From NCBI GenBank assembly GCA_031270325.1, contig JAISXW010000005.1, forward strand, positions 1 through 38,066: DNA of 38,066 nt, read 5' to 3'. This stretch comes from Streptococcaceae bacterium (GTDB lineage: Bacteria; Bacillota; Bacilli; Lactobacillales; Streptococcaceae). The notes below the pieces were generated by a model. It saw only the letters and a program-made list of their open reading frames with translations. It was not told where the DNA came from and did no database searches. Of this stretch, positions 22,253 to 31,738 are shown piece after piece. Made by a program: the position numbers and the translations under genes. The first letter of the stretch is position 1, and each line of letters opens with the position of its first letter.

Positions 22253-22297
22253 TGACCCTGAAACGCAATGTTTAGGGGTCTTTTTTTGTGATAAAAT
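22253..22297 (+). promoter_or_regulatory. Terminator of the PHP gene fused to extended -10 promoter of the 3D-protein gene
   Basis: GACCCTGAAAC pairs with GTTTAGGGGTC (22253-22280) and seven T follow (22281-22287). TGA-TAAAAT (22289-22297) comes at once. The next ATG is at 22306, 8 nt after the box, and no Shine-Dalgarno sequence precedes it, so a leaderless transcript is predicted. Confidence 0.7.
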
Positions 22298-22305
22298 AGT
22301 CCGGT

Positions 22306-23337
22306 ATGAAGAAACGACGATTAGGAGTGCTACTGTCCTTGCTATTGCTGACACCATCTCTTTTGGTTCCGGTTTTGGCTGAGGATAAGCAAACGACTTA
22401 TGACGCTCAAATATCGGCGGCGCAATCTCAAGCGAGCGGTATTCAAGCGGAATTGCAAACGACTTTGGCAGCGGTCAATCAAGTCTATCAAAAAGCCTAT
22501 GCGAGTCAGCAGGCAGTCGCTGATGGCCAAGCAAAAATAGCGGCAACGACTGCTAAGATTGGCGAGACGGAGCAGGAGTTGCAAGACCGTCAAGGCATTA
22601 TGGCTGAGCAAATGCGACAGTTACAGATCAATCATATCGAGTCAAGTTTTTTTGCAACCATTCTATCCTCGGATAGTTTGTCGGATATGATTACCAGAGT
22701 GTTTAGCTTAAATACTTATCACAAGATGCAAGAGGAAAAAATGACGAGGCTTGATCAGAGCAAAAAATCTCTGTCACATCTCCGATCAGACCTAGAAAAA
22801 CAGCAGCTTGAACTAGAAAAAAATGAAGCAAGCTATCACAGTCAGTCGGCTGATTTAGAGGGCAAGTTGACGGGGCTTCAGGCTCAGCTAGTTGCTAATC
22901 AAGCGGAACTTGTTGCACTGTCTAGCTCAAAGGCTGCTGAGGAAAAGCGCCAAGCAGATGCTCTAGCAAGAGAAAGTGCCAGTTCAGTAGATGAACCAAC
23001 GCAAACTGACGGTTTTACACCGGTTACGCCGGGTGGGGATTCTGGAAAAAGCATGACTGTCTCGACAACGGGATATTCATCTGACGGTGCTGATGGCTTG
23101 ACACCGGGGCATATCACTGCAATCGGGATTGATCTCTGGGTCAACCCCATGTGTATTGCAGTTGATCCCAGTGTCATTCCTCTTGGGTCGATGGTCGAAG
23201 TGCCGGGTTACGGCATTGCCATTGCCGGTGATACAGGCGGCGCAATCAAGGGCTACAAGATTGACCTACATTTCAAAACGACTCATCAAGCAATCAACTG
23301 GGGTCGCCGAACAGTTAAGATTAAGATTATCAGCTAA
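22306..23337 (+). CDS. Secreted coiled-coil protein with C-terminal 3D (RpfB/YabE-like) domain
   Basis: A 343-residue exported cell-wall protein: signal peptide (1-25, ending VPVLAED), a long coiled coil (about 30-215, rich in Q, A, E and K), a Ser/Thr/Gly linker (220-245) and a 3D domain (about 250-343). The 3D domain has the three aspartates typical of the family in GIDLW, IAGDTGGAIKG and KIDLHF. Such domains are found in lytic transglycosylase-type proteins, and the coiled coil resembles those of PcsB- and CwlO-like wall hydrolases. It probably remodels peptidoglycan. It has no ribosome binding site and a predicted leaderless mRNA. Confidence 0.85.
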   Translation: MKKRRLGVLLSLLLLTPSLLVPVLAEDKQTTYDAQISAAQSQASGIQAELQTTLAAVNQVYQKAYASQQAVADGQAKIAATTAKIGETEQELQDRQGIMAEQMRQLQINHIESSFFATILSSDSLSDMITRVFSLNTYHKMQEEKMTRLDQSKKSLSHLRSDLEKQQLELEKNEASYHSQSADLEGKLTGLQAQLVANQAELVALSSSKAAEEKRQADALARESASSVDEPTQTDGFTPVTPGGDSGKSMTVSTTGYSSDGADGLTPGHITAIGIDLWVNPMCIAVDPSVIPLGSMVEVPGYGIAIAGDTGGAIKGYKIDLHFKTTHQAINWGRRTVKIKIIS

Positions 23338-23367
23338 GTGCTGGGCAAGACTTTGGTAAATTTGAAT

Positions 23368-23422
23368 AAAACAAAACACTCTGTAACCGCAATAAAGTGC
23401 CGGTTACAGGGTGTTTTGTTTT
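23368..23422. terminator. Strong bidirectional terminator
   Basis: AAAACAAAACAC-T-CTGTAACCG pairs with CGGTTACAG-G-GTGTTTTGTTTT around a short loop. It serves the 3D-protein gene (plus) and zwf (minus), whose stop codon overlaps its edge. Confidence 0.9.
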
Positions 23423-24905
23423 ATTTTAATAAGCCACGTTCTCGATACCAGACATCAGGCTGCCAGATCCAGCTGGTCTTGTACTGAGCCAGTAGATCGA
23501 AGCTTTCCTTTGGCCCCATAGAGCCGGCAGGATAGTAATAGAGTGGCACTTTGTCTGCCTGCCAAGTCTCAACAATTTTATCAATCAATGTCCAAGAGGC
23601 TTTAACTTCATGCCAATGACTAAAGTTAGTCGCATCGCCGTTTAAGACATCATACATCAGCTTTTCATAGGCCTCAGGCGAATTTCCCAAGGCATCCGCA
23701 TTGTGTCGGAAGTCTAGTTTGACAGGCTCAATGGCAAAGTTTTTGCCGACTTCTTTGCCATTGACTTGTAGTGAAAAGCCTTCGGTTGGCTGGATGTAAA
23801 TCGTTAAGATATTTTGCGCAATGGCTTGGTTGAAAATATTGACATCAGCTTTAAAGACGATATTGATTCGCGTACCTTTTTCTGTCAAGCGTTTGCCTGT
23901 TCTAAAAAAGAAAGGCACGTCTTGAAAACGATCGGTATCGACAAAAAAGACGCCGCTGGCAAAGGTATCAGTTTTAGAATTTGGCTTGACTGATGGTTCG
24001 TCGATGTAAGCGGGATAGTCATATTCATTGATATGACCGGCTTGATATTGGCCTCGAATGAAATGACTGGTCACAGCGGTTTCATCAGGTAGGCGCAAAT
24101 TCTCAAGGACTTTGATTTTCTCTGGCAAGACATCTGCGCTTGAAAAGGAAGCCGGTTTATCCATTGCTAGAATTGATAAGACTTGCAAAATGTGATTTTG
24201 CACCATATCTTTGAGCGCACCAGATTGGTCATAATAGCCGCCACGATCCTCAACACCGATGGACTCTGCAAAGGTAATTTGGATATTGTCAATAAATTCG
24301 CGATTCCAGACGTGTTCAAACAAGACGTTGGCAAACCTGACGGCGAAAATATTTTGAATCATCTCTTTGCCGAGATAGTGGTCAATCCTAAAGATTTGAG
24401 ATTCCTCAAATGTTTCGGCTAAAGCATGGTTGAGCTGTTTGGCAGTTGCTAGGTCAGTGCCAAAGGGCTTTTCAATAATGAGGCGTTCAAAACCTTGACC
24501 ATCGACAATGTTTTCAGACTTGAGATGGTTGGCAATAGTCCCAAAAAATTCCGGTGCCATGGCCAAGAAAAAGACTTTATTATGCTCGGTCTGATATTTA
24601 GCGCATAGCTCATCTTGTAAAGTTTTCAAAGTAATATAGTGTGCCGCATCCTGAACGTCATGACTTTGATAATAAAAATGGGAGGCAAATGTCTGAGCCT
24701 CGCTTTTTGATGTTGTTAAATCAGCAATTGCATCTAAGACGACACCCTCAAAGTAAGCCTTAGTCCACGGTCGTCTCGCTGTACCGATAACTGCAAAATG
24801 CTCTGTCAAAACGCCTGATTGATAAAGGCGGAAAAGAGACGGATAGAGTTTGCGTTTGGCTAGGTCACCACTCGCTCCAAAAATTGTAAACACAACATGA
24901 CTCAT
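23421..24905 (-). CDS. zwf: Glucose-6-phosphate 1-dehydrogenase
   Basis: A 494-residue cytoplasmic enzyme of the oxidative pentose phosphate pathway, making 6-phosphogluconolactone and NADPH. The Rossmann motif is FGASGDLAKRKLYPSLF at residues 9-25, and IIEKPFGTDL followed by RIDHYLGKEMIQN contains the catalytic and substrate-binding residues. GKRLTEKGTRI and the C-terminal YPAGSMGP segments are also typical. Length is normal. It is preceded by GGGAGAAATC and an extended -10 promoter and ends at a strong terminator. Monocistronic. Confidence 0.96.
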   Translation of the reverse strand: MSHVVFTIFGASGDLAKRKLYPSLFRLYQSGVLTEHFAVIGTARRPWTKAYFEGVVLDAIADLTTSKSEAQTFASHFYYQSHDVQDAAHYITLKTLQDELCAKYQTEHNKVFFLAMAPEFFGTIANHLKSENIVDGQGFERLIIEKPFGTDLATAKQLNHALAETFEESQIFRIDHYLGKEMIQNIFAVRFANVLFEHVWNREFIDNIQITFAESIGVEDRGGYYDQSGALKDMVQNHILQVLSILAMDKPASFSSADVLPEKIKVLENLRLPDETAVTSHFIRGQYQAGHINEYDYPAYIDEPSVKPNSKTDTFASGVFFVDTDRFQDVPFFFRTGKRLTEKGTRINIVFKADVNIFNQAIAQNILTIYIQPTEGFSLQVNGKEVGKNFAIEPVKLDFRHNADALGNSPEAYEKLMYDVLNGDATNFSHWHEVKASWTLIDKIVETWQADKVPLYYYPAGSMGPKESFDLLAQYKTSWIWQPDVWYRERGLLK

Positions 24906-24941
24906 AGGTTGATTTCTCCCAAAATTCTTTTACTTTTTTTA

Positions 24942-24970
24942 ATTATAGCAGAAAAAAGGTTTAAAAACCT
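24942..24970 (-). promoter_or_regulatory. Extended -10 promoter of zwf after a small hairpin
   Basis: On the minus strand AGGTT-TTTA-AACCT (24970-24957) and six T are followed by TGC-TATAAT (24950-24942). The hairpin may end the upstream permease operon while its T-tract leads into the zwf promoter. Confidence 0.5.
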
Positions 24971-25006
24971 GTGTCGAGGCGTTTCGGCGAGGAAAGAAAA
25001 AATGCC

Positions 25007-25813
25007 TCAGAAATTTCGATAGACGTACGGATTTGTCGGTTTTTTGACCTGATTTAGATGTTCAGGTTTGACAACCGGTATCTCTCGCTTAAATGGCGTG
25101 TAGTAAGCGAGCTGGATTTTCCCTGTGATTTCGAGCCAAGTATTATCAGGATAGTGGCTGCCATCCGATAGTGTTCTCAGGCCAAAAACACCGGAGTCTG
25201 CAATACAATGGATAATGCCAAATCGAAAGAGGAACTGTGCGTTTTTATCCGTCGGATCATTGTAAACAAAACCAGTGTAAGTGAGTGTTTTACCTTCAAA
25301 AGTAGCAGGGAAATTATAGATAAGTTCCATGATTTCCATATAATTGCCGGTTGTCACATTAATTTTTGAACTGTTTTCGTACTTGGCTAGTTCTTTTTTC
25401 ATGATGCGCTGGTAGGCGGATTTGGTAAAGTAAATACTGGTGTTGGGTTGTAAATATTGAATTTGTGTCCCGTCAGAACTGTCACCAGACCCTTCGGCTA
25501 AAGGAAAATTGAATCCTTTGGCTGAGACAATTGTGGCATCCAGCGTTTTGGTTGGAATAAAAGCCGCTGACAGCAAAGGTATCGCTAATAAAAGCAGTGA
25601 GAAGAAACGTGCTGAACGAGTATGTAAATGACTAGTATGTTCAGCATGTCGCATCCAATTTGTTAATTGGACGATTGCTAAAATCAAGGCTAAAATGGCA
25701 GAGAGAACGGCAAGATAACTATAATGCGTATTGATATATTGATTGAGCTTGCCTGTCAGTTGTAAGTAGAGCATGAGTTCGAAATAACCTGCTAAGATAA
25801 GAAAACGAATCAT
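25007..25813 (-). CDS. TIGR03943 family protein (YcgQ-like, UPF0703)
   Basis: A 268-residue protein with several N-terminal membrane helices (about 3-20, 33-52 and 75-95) and a C-terminal soluble domain with GKTLTYTGFVYNDPTDKNAQFLFRFGIIHC, typical of the family. The domain resembles a nucleic-acid-binding-like beta barrel but is exported or peripheral here. Its start overlaps the preceding permease stop in an ATGA junction. The pair permease/TIGR03943 is widespread in Firmicutes and is thought to transport a metal or small ion; the exact role is unknown. Confidence 0.85.
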   Translation of the reverse strand: MIRFLILAGYFELMLYLQLTGKLNQYINTHYSYLAVLSAILALILAIVQLTNWMRHAEHTSHLHTRSARFFSLLLLAIPLLSAAFIPTKTLDATIVSAKGFNFPLAEGSGDSSDGTQIQYLQPNTSIYFTKSAYQRIMKKELAKYENSSKINVTTGNYMEIMELIYNFPATFEGKTLTYTGFVYNDPTDKNAQFLFRFGIIHCIADSGVFGLRTLSDGSHYPDNTWLEITGKIQLAYYTPFKREIPVVKPEHLNQVKKPTNPYVYRNF

Positions 25814-26724
25814 AAAAAGCTTACCCCCAGACTAATTATCGTCACCAATAGTGAGATAATTGCGATATAGCGCACGATAAATGTTGTCGTAAAATAACGT
25901 TTCATCATCAACAGATTTTTAATATCGACAACTGGACCGAATAAAAGAAAGGCTAGGATAGGTGCTGTGCCGAAAAGACTGAGTAGACTGGCACCGATAA
26001 AGGCATCCGCCTCGCTACAAAGGGAGAGGAGAAAGGCGAAAAGCATCATTAAAAGGATAGCTGTCAACGGATTATGCGTGACAGATGTCAGCAGCCTTGT
26101 TGGCACAAAAACTTGAATGGTAGCAGCGACCAGACTACCAAAAATGAGGTAGCGACCAGAATCAAAAAATTCGTCAACGGCATGTGTCAGTGCAGACCAG
26201 AACTTTTGCCCACGAGAAAGTTGTGTGGTGTGTGGATGTGAGTGCTCATGCGCATGGGCATGAATCTTCGGCTGATCTAGCAAAATAGGGTCATCTAATT
26301 GATAGGCTAAAATGAGTCCAACAATTAGGGCGAGACAAATCGCACCAAGCAAGCGGAATAAGACAAATTTAATCGAGTTACCAAAAGCCACAAAAGTGGC
26401 GAATAGCACAACAGGGTTGATAATGGGGGCTGCGATTAAAAAAGGGATCCCTGTATAGCTCGGCACTTTTTTTTCCAAAAAACGATTGACGATGGGCACA
26501 ATTCCGCATTCGCAAGAAGGGAAGAAGAACCCTGCACTAATCCCAACAAGTACACGAAAGAAACGTTTTTTAGGTAAAAATTTGCTGACGAGATTGGGAG
26601 ATAAGTAGGTCTCGATAAAACCAGAAACCAGACATCCGAAGCAGACAAAAGGTAAGGCCTCGATGATAATCGATAGAAAAATTGCGACTAGTTGGGGAAT
26701 TGTATCTGGAAGATTACTGAACAT
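25810..26724 (-). CDS. Permease of the YcgR/UPF0718 (DUF318) family
   Basis: About 304 residues from ATG 26724; a TTG 7 codons upstream is possible. There are about eight membrane helices. SCECGIVPIVNRFL near residue 77 and LCSEADAFIGASL in the second half are the two half-repeat motifs of the family, each with a Cys. Between the two halves lies the His-rich loop KIHAHAHEHSHPH, a likely divalent-metal ligand cluster. This and the family context suggest metal-related transport. It is translationally coupled to the TIGR03943 gene and overlaps a small gene upstream by 11 bp. Confidence 0.88.
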   Translation of the reverse strand: MFSNLPDTIPQLVAIFLSIIIEALPFVCFGCLVSGFIETYLSPNLVSKFLPKKRFFRVLVGISAGFFFPSCECGIVPIVNRFLEKKVPSYTGIPFLIAAPIINPVVLFATFVAFGNSIKFVLFRLLGAICLALIVGLILAYQLDDPILLDQPKIHAHAHEHSHPHTTQLSRGQKFWSALTHAVDEFFDSGRYLIFGSLVAATIQVFVPTRLLTSVTHNPLTAILLMMLFAFLLSLCSEADAFIGASLLSLFGTAPILAFLLFGPVVDIKNLLMMKRYFTTTFIVRYIAIISLLVTIISLGVSFL

Positions 26725-26911
26725 CGGCAGGCTTTTCAGGAACAACGGTGGGTTTGGCGACTGTTTTCAGAAAATCCTCGGGGGATTTAATTTTTTTGTC
26801 GCTATTTTTTTCAATTTTTTCTATATCCGAGAAGGTAACCTCAGGGGGTAAAGCGGCTAAGTCACCTAAGACTTTATCTAAATCATCTCGTTTTTTAAAG
26901 GTTAAGGCCAT
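26714..26911 (-). CDS. Small charged protein leading the permease operon
   Basis: A 65-residue hydrophilic protein beginning MALTFKKRDDLDKVLGDLAALP, with no membrane segment or signal peptide and a Pro-rich end. I do not recognise a family. Its stop overlaps the permease ATG by 11 bp, suggesting translational coupling and support for it being real. Its own ribosome binding site is weak (AAAGAAAAG). On the minus strand a TATAAT stands about 30 bp upstream with a poor -35, a possible operon promoter. Confidence 0.5.
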   Translation of the reverse strand: MALTFKKRDDLDKVLGDLAALPPEVTFSDIEKIEKNSDKKIKSPEDFLKTVAKPTVVPEKPADVQ

Positions 26912-27013
26912 TTTTATCTTTTCTTTCTATAGGGAGTGATAATTATATTCTACACCATTTTCTTTAAAAATAGCTTAGAATAAACAAAAACATCTTTTTT
27001 TACGGTTAAATGC

Positions 27014-27041
27014 TTGCTTTTTTTCAAAATTGATTTATAAT
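27014..27041 (+). promoter_or_regulatory. Promoter of tuf
   Basis: TTGCTT (27014-27019), a 16-bp spacer and TATAAT (27036-27041). The leader is about 75 nt and includes AAAGGAGA before the ATG. Confidence 0.75.
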
Positions 27042-27121
27042 TAGTAGTATTGGTAGATTGGCTTGTTGCGCAGTCTGTCTAAAAAAATATATTTTTTATT
27101 CTAAAGGAGACATTTTAAAAA

Positions 27122-28318
<1,197 letters not shown>

Positions 28319-28364
28319 TTCATTTTAGACTTCCAAAACTATTTATTGGTCGGACGATAAATAG

Positions 28365-28397
28365 AAAAGCCGTTCTCTTCGGGAGAGCGGCTTTTTT
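28365..28397 (+). terminator. Terminator of tuf
   Basis: AAAAGCCGTTCTC pairs with GAGAGCGGCTTTT, with one G-U pair and a TTCGG loop, followed by T residues. It is a stable and very efficient type. Confidence 0.92.
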
Positions 28398-28441
28398 GGT
28401 TCTGTCAACTTTGCGGTGGTGTGCGTTTAAAAAGAAAAACA

Positions 28442-28462
28442 AAAAGCTCGAGCTGAGCTTTT
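28442..28462 (-). terminator. Terminator of the DUF1831 gene
   Basis: AAAAGCTC (28442-28449) pairs with GAGCTTTT (28455-28462) around a 5-nt loop. On the minus strand the stem is followed by a T-run. It overlaps the stop codon of the gene. Confidence 0.7.
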
Positions 28463-28802
28463 AGTTTTTAACAAAAATATCTCGGTCAACAAGGGCATCT
28501 AGTTGGAAGTAGAATTTTTCTTGAAGTATCTGAGTGGCTTCTGATTTGAAGATGTTGATGTTTTTGAGTCCGGATTGATCAGTGATCGAGAGCTTGAATC
28601 CTGTCAAATCTGCTTTGACAGTAATTTTAAGCATAGGTCCCTCTCCTGAGTTTGGCACGTTTTCTAGGACACGCGTGAGCTCGTAGTTGCCGATTCTATT
28701 TTTGATAAATGTTGTATCGAGTAAGGTATATTTCTTAATGTTTGGGGATAGTTTGTAGGTGTAGCGACTATCCTCGAGGTGTTTTTCGGTTACAAATGCC
28801 AT
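28461..28802 (-). CDS. DUF1831 domain protein
   Basis: A 113-residue cytoplasmic protein belonging to DUF1831 (PF08866), a family restricted mostly to lactic acid bacteria and often placed next to a cysteine desulfurase, hence loosely named an amino-acid metabolism protein. Recognisable parts are TYKLSPNIKKYTLLDTTF, then a central RVLENVPNSGEG and a C-terminal helix ATQILQEKFYFQLDALVDR. It follows the cysteine desulfurase gene by 52 bp, in the operon prs-desulfurase-DUF1831. The function has not been shown; the neighbourhood suggests sulfur transfer. Confidence 0.85.
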   Translation of the reverse strand: MAFVTEKHLEDSRYTYKLSPNIKKYTLLDTTFIKNRIGNYELTRVLENVPNSGEGPMLKITVKADLTGFKLSITDQSGLKNINIFKSEATQILQEKFYFQLDALVDRDIFVKN

Positions 28803-28854
28803 GGTTAAGTCTTTACACGCATCATGAGTTGATGTCGTATAAATGCTCCTTTCT

Positions 28855-29991
28855 TTAATGTGTCAATGAATGATTGGTTACAATAGGTTTTAAAATGCGG
28901 ACAAACTCAGCAATGTCAGCAGAAGTGGTCAAATCAGATAAAGAGATTCTGATGGATTCCTGAAGTTTGACAGAGGAATCGCCCAAGACAGCTGCAAGGA
29001 CGTGCGAGGGTTCGATGGCACCAGCGGTACAAGCAGAGCCAGTCGAAATCGCCACGCCTTGCAAATCTAGTGTCATCAGTAAGAGATCTTGGTTGATACC
29101 TGGGAAACCGAGGTTGAGGACGTGGGGCAGGGTGGCCTCGCCAAATTGATTGAGGTAAAAGTCAAGTCCAGCCAATCCTGAAAGCAACTGTTTGTTAAGT
29201 GCTGAGATTTTGTCAAAGTTGGTGTCAAATTGTTCAGCGGCGATTTGAAACGCCTTTGCCATGCCCACAATGCTGTGAATGTTTTCAGTGCCAGCACGGC
29301 GACCTTCTTCTTGATCGCCACCATGAATCAGGTTGTCAAATTTAAAATCGCCATGATAGAGAAAGCCAACACCTTTGGGGCCGTGAAATTTGTGAGCCGA
29401 GGCTGATAAGAAATCAATCCCTAGTGTGCGGGGTTGAATCGGGAGCTTCCCGATGACTTGGACGGCATCAACGTGGTAGACTGCCTGATGGTCTCGAACA
29501 AGCGCCGCAATGTCGCTAATCGGTAGGAGCTGTCCGGTTTCATTGTTGGCATACATGGTCGAAACGATGAGCGTCTCTTCCCGAAGCGCATGAGCAATCA
29601 AATCAGGCGTGAAGTCGCCATCTGGGTGCGGTTTGACAATCGTGACATCAAAACCAAGGCGGTCTCGCAAATAGGCAACGGTATGCAAAACAGAATGATG
29701 TTCAATCGCTGTCGTCACGATATGATTGCCTTTGTCACGGTTGGCTAAGGCATAGCCAATCAAGGCTTGGTTATTAGCCTCCGAACCACCTGAAGTAAAA
29801 ATCAGGTTTCTGGGTGGGACATCTAAAAGCGTGGCGATCGTTTGGCGTGCTTGTCGGACAAGTTTTCCTGCCTGTCGACCAGCAGCATGAATACTAGAAG
29901 GGTTGCCAAAGGTAGCGGTCAGCACCTCTAGCATGTCTTGTGCGACTTCTGGTAAGACAGCTGTTGTCGCAGCATTATCAAGATAAATCAT
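28855..29991 (-). CDS. Cysteine desulfurase (NifS/IscS-like)
   Basis: A 378-residue PLP enzyme that releases sulfur from cysteine for thiolated tRNA or Fe-S formation. MIYLDNAATTAVLPEV opens the protein; the PLP lysine is in SASAHKFHGPKG, the histidine in TTAIEHHSVLH, and the catalytic cysteine loop is STGSACTAGAIEPSHVL. Length is typical. It lies 58 bp after prs on the minus strand, in a conserved streptococcal order. Whether it acts in tRNA thiolation or cluster assembly cannot be decided from sequence. Confidence 0.95.
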   Translation of the reverse strand: MIYLDNAATTAVLPEVAQDMLEVLTATFGNPSSIHAAGRQAGKLVRQARQTIATLLDVPPRNLIFTSGGSEANNQALIGYALANRDKGNHIVTTAIEHHSVLHTVAYLRDRLGFDVTIVKPHPDGDFTPDLIAHALREETLIVSTMYANNETGQLLPISDIAALVRDHQAVYHVDAVQVIGKLPIQPRTLGIDFLSASAHKFHGPKGVGFLYHGDFKFDNLIHGGDQEEGRRAGTENIHSIVGMAKAFQIAAEQFDTNFDKISALNKQLLSGLAGLDFYLNQFGEATLPHVLNLGFPGINQDLLLMTLDLQGVAISTGSACTAGAIEPSHVLAAVLGDSSVKLQESIRISLSDLTTSADIAEFVRILKPIVTNHSLTH

Positions 29992-30049
29992 AGGACTACC
30001 TATTTCATCAGGGGAGACTTGCGTCCTGATGAGTTTCTATTTTAAAAAT

Positions 30050-31015
30050 TTAGTCAGCTGATTTATTATATTGGAACAGTGGGCTGACTGGTTGGTTCTT
30101 GTGGATGCGAATGATCGCATGTGCCAGTAAGGGTGCTGCACTGAGGTAGTTGATCGTATCAGGTTTAGGCGTATCTGTTTTGACCGAGTCGGTGACCAAT
30201 ACTTCTGAAATATCTGCAGCGTTTAAACGAGCCGCCGCACCGGGTGTAAAGAGACCATGAGAAGCCACGGCGTAGACGTTCTTAGCACCGGCATCTTTGG
30301 CGATAGCTGCAGCGCTTGAGAAAGTTTTACCTGTGTTTAAGATATCATCAATCAAGATGACATTTTTATTGTCAATGTCCCCGATGACATAACCATTTTC
30401 ACGTTTTTGGTCATCGTCAGGATAATCCACGATGGCAAGTGGGCTTTCTAGGTATTCTGCCAGCGAGCGTGCGCGTTTGATACCCGAGTTTTTAGGGGCA
30501 ACAACGACGACATCATCACCGACCAAGCCTTTTTCTTGATAATATTCGGCGAATAAGGGGACAGTGAAGAGGTTATCTGCAGGAATATCAAAGAAACCTT
30601 GGACTTGAACGGCGTGTAAATCGAGGGTTAAAATGCGATCAGCGCCAGCAGTTGTCAGCATGTTGGCAACGAGTTTAGCGGTGATCGGCTCACGTGGCGA
30701 GGCCGTCCGGTCTTGACGTGCATAGCCATAGTAAGGCATGACGACATTAACGGTATTGGCGCTGGCACGTTTGCAGGCATCAATCATAATCAATAGTTCC
30801 CACAGATAAGTGTTGACTGGATAAGACGTTGATTGAACGATGAAAATATCGAAACCGCGGACACTTTCTTCAATGTTGATCTGGATTTCGCCATCAGAGA
30901 ACTGTCGTGAGTTAATCTTGCCAAGTGGAATACCGGTCTCATCGGAAATTTTTTGAGCCAGTTCCAAGTTGGAATTGAGAGAGAAGAGTTTGAGCGCATT
31001 GTCTTTGTAAGTCAT
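30050..31015 (-). CDS. prs: Ribose-phosphate pyrophosphokinase
   Basis: A 321-residue cytoplasmic enzyme making PRPP from ribose-5-phosphate and ATP for purine, pyrimidine, His and Trp synthesis. The signature [14 protein letters not shown] (family DLHAxQIQGFFDIP), the catalytic loop around [18 protein letters not shown], and the PRPP loop [12 protein letters not shown] are all present. It is the first gene of the minus-strand operon with the cysteine desulfurase and DUF1831 genes. The promoter is an extended -10 just upstream, with little recognisable ribosome binding site. Confidence 0.97.
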   Translation of the reverse strand: MTYKDNALKLFSLNSNLELAQKISDETGIPLGKINSRQFSDGEIQINIEESVRGFDIFIVQSTSYPVNTYLWELLIMIDACKRASANTVNVVMPYYGYARQDRTASPREPITAKLVANMLTTAGADRILTLDLHAVQVQGFFDIPADNLFTVPLFAEYYQEKGLVGDDVVVVAPKNSGIKRARSLAEYLESPLAIVDYPDDDQKRENGYVIGDIDNKNVILIDDILNTGKTFSSAAAIAKDAGAKNVYAVASHGLFTPGAAARLNAADISEVLVTDSVKTDTPKPDTINYLSAAPLLAHAIIRIHKNQPVSPLFQYNKSAD

Positions 31016-31051
31016 TTTCGTCCATTTCTACAAATTAAATTTACTTCCTTT

Positions 31052-31060
31052 ATTTTACCA
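31052..31060 (-). promoter_or_regulatory. Extended -10 promoter of prs within an inverted repeat
   Basis: On the minus strand TGG-TAAAAT (31060-31052) follows an eight-T run. TTTTACC and GGTAAAA flank the T-run as a 7-bp inverted repeat, so the -10 itself is the right arm. The region 31068-31212 beyond it contains GTCGTA-TC-TACGAC (31093-31106) and no gene. Confidence 0.55.
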
Positions 31061-31212
31061 AAAAAAACGGTAAAAGAATAGCTGCAACCTAGTCGTATCT
31101 ACGACAACTGCATGGAGCAATCAGAAGCGCGATAGGGTTTTAAAAGCAAGTCATCAAGGCAAGGGAGTCACCCTCGCCACATCGCTTCAAAACGGCGTGG
31201 TGACAGGCTTTA

Positions 31213-31521
31213 AAACTTCCCATGGGAACTTGGACAAACTCCCATGAGGATTTGAGCAAACTCCCATGGGGATTTGAGTAAACTCCCATGAGGATTTGGA
31301 CAAACTCTCATGGGGATTTGAGTAAACTCCCATGAGGATTTGAGTAAACTCCCATGAGGATTTGAGTAACCCCCCCATGGGGATTTGAGTAAACTCTCAT
31401 GAGGATTTGGACAAACTCCCATGGGGATTTGGACAACTTCCCATGGGAACTTGGTCAAACTCCCATGGTAATTTAGACAAACTACCATGGTAATTTGCCT
31501 CACTTACCATGGTAACTCAGC
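31213..31521. repeat. 22-bp palindromic array C (14 units)
   Basis: Fourteen units run from 31213; all are 22 bp except one of 23 bp (31367-31389, an extra C). The core is CCCATGRGG or CCATGG, flanked by CAAACT or TAAACT on the left and GATTTGAG or AATTTAGA on the right. Variants partly keep the dyad (CTCATGAG, CCCATGGG, ACCATGGT). The right end, 31441-31497, is nearly identical to part of array B, in the same orientation. It lies between divergent prs and the lipoprotein gene. Frames on the minus strand merely repeat a 22-residue pattern. Confidence 0.93.
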
Positions 31522-31595
31522 TCAAACATCAAGGCAAAAGAAAAATAAGGCACTTCGGCAGGAGGAGGGGCTTTAATAGCCTCTCAGTAAGGGTC

Positions 31596-31624
31596 TTGAC
31601 TTTAAATTTTAAGCATGATAAGAT
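31596..31624 (+). promoter_or_regulatory. Promoter of the two-repeat lipoprotein gene
   Basis: TTGACT (31596-31601), a 17-bp spacer and TAAGAT (31619-31624), with TGA before the -10. A leader of about 108 nt follows, containing a CGAATGGTTG region and the GC-rich inverted repeat GCGCAGCGGTGCGC near 31692. Confidence 0.75.
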
Positions 31625-31738
31625 ATTGGTTGGAAGCGATTGCATAGGGCGGTCGTTCTCGAATGGTTGAACAAAAAAATCGAATGACTGCGCGCAGCGG
31701 TGCGCTCATCACGATCCAAATCAAAAGGAGTCTTATTG

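Noticed and set aside
31187-31503. Minus-strand frames across array C
   Set aside because: The 22-bp unit merely gives a 22-residue translated period; no ribosome binding site.
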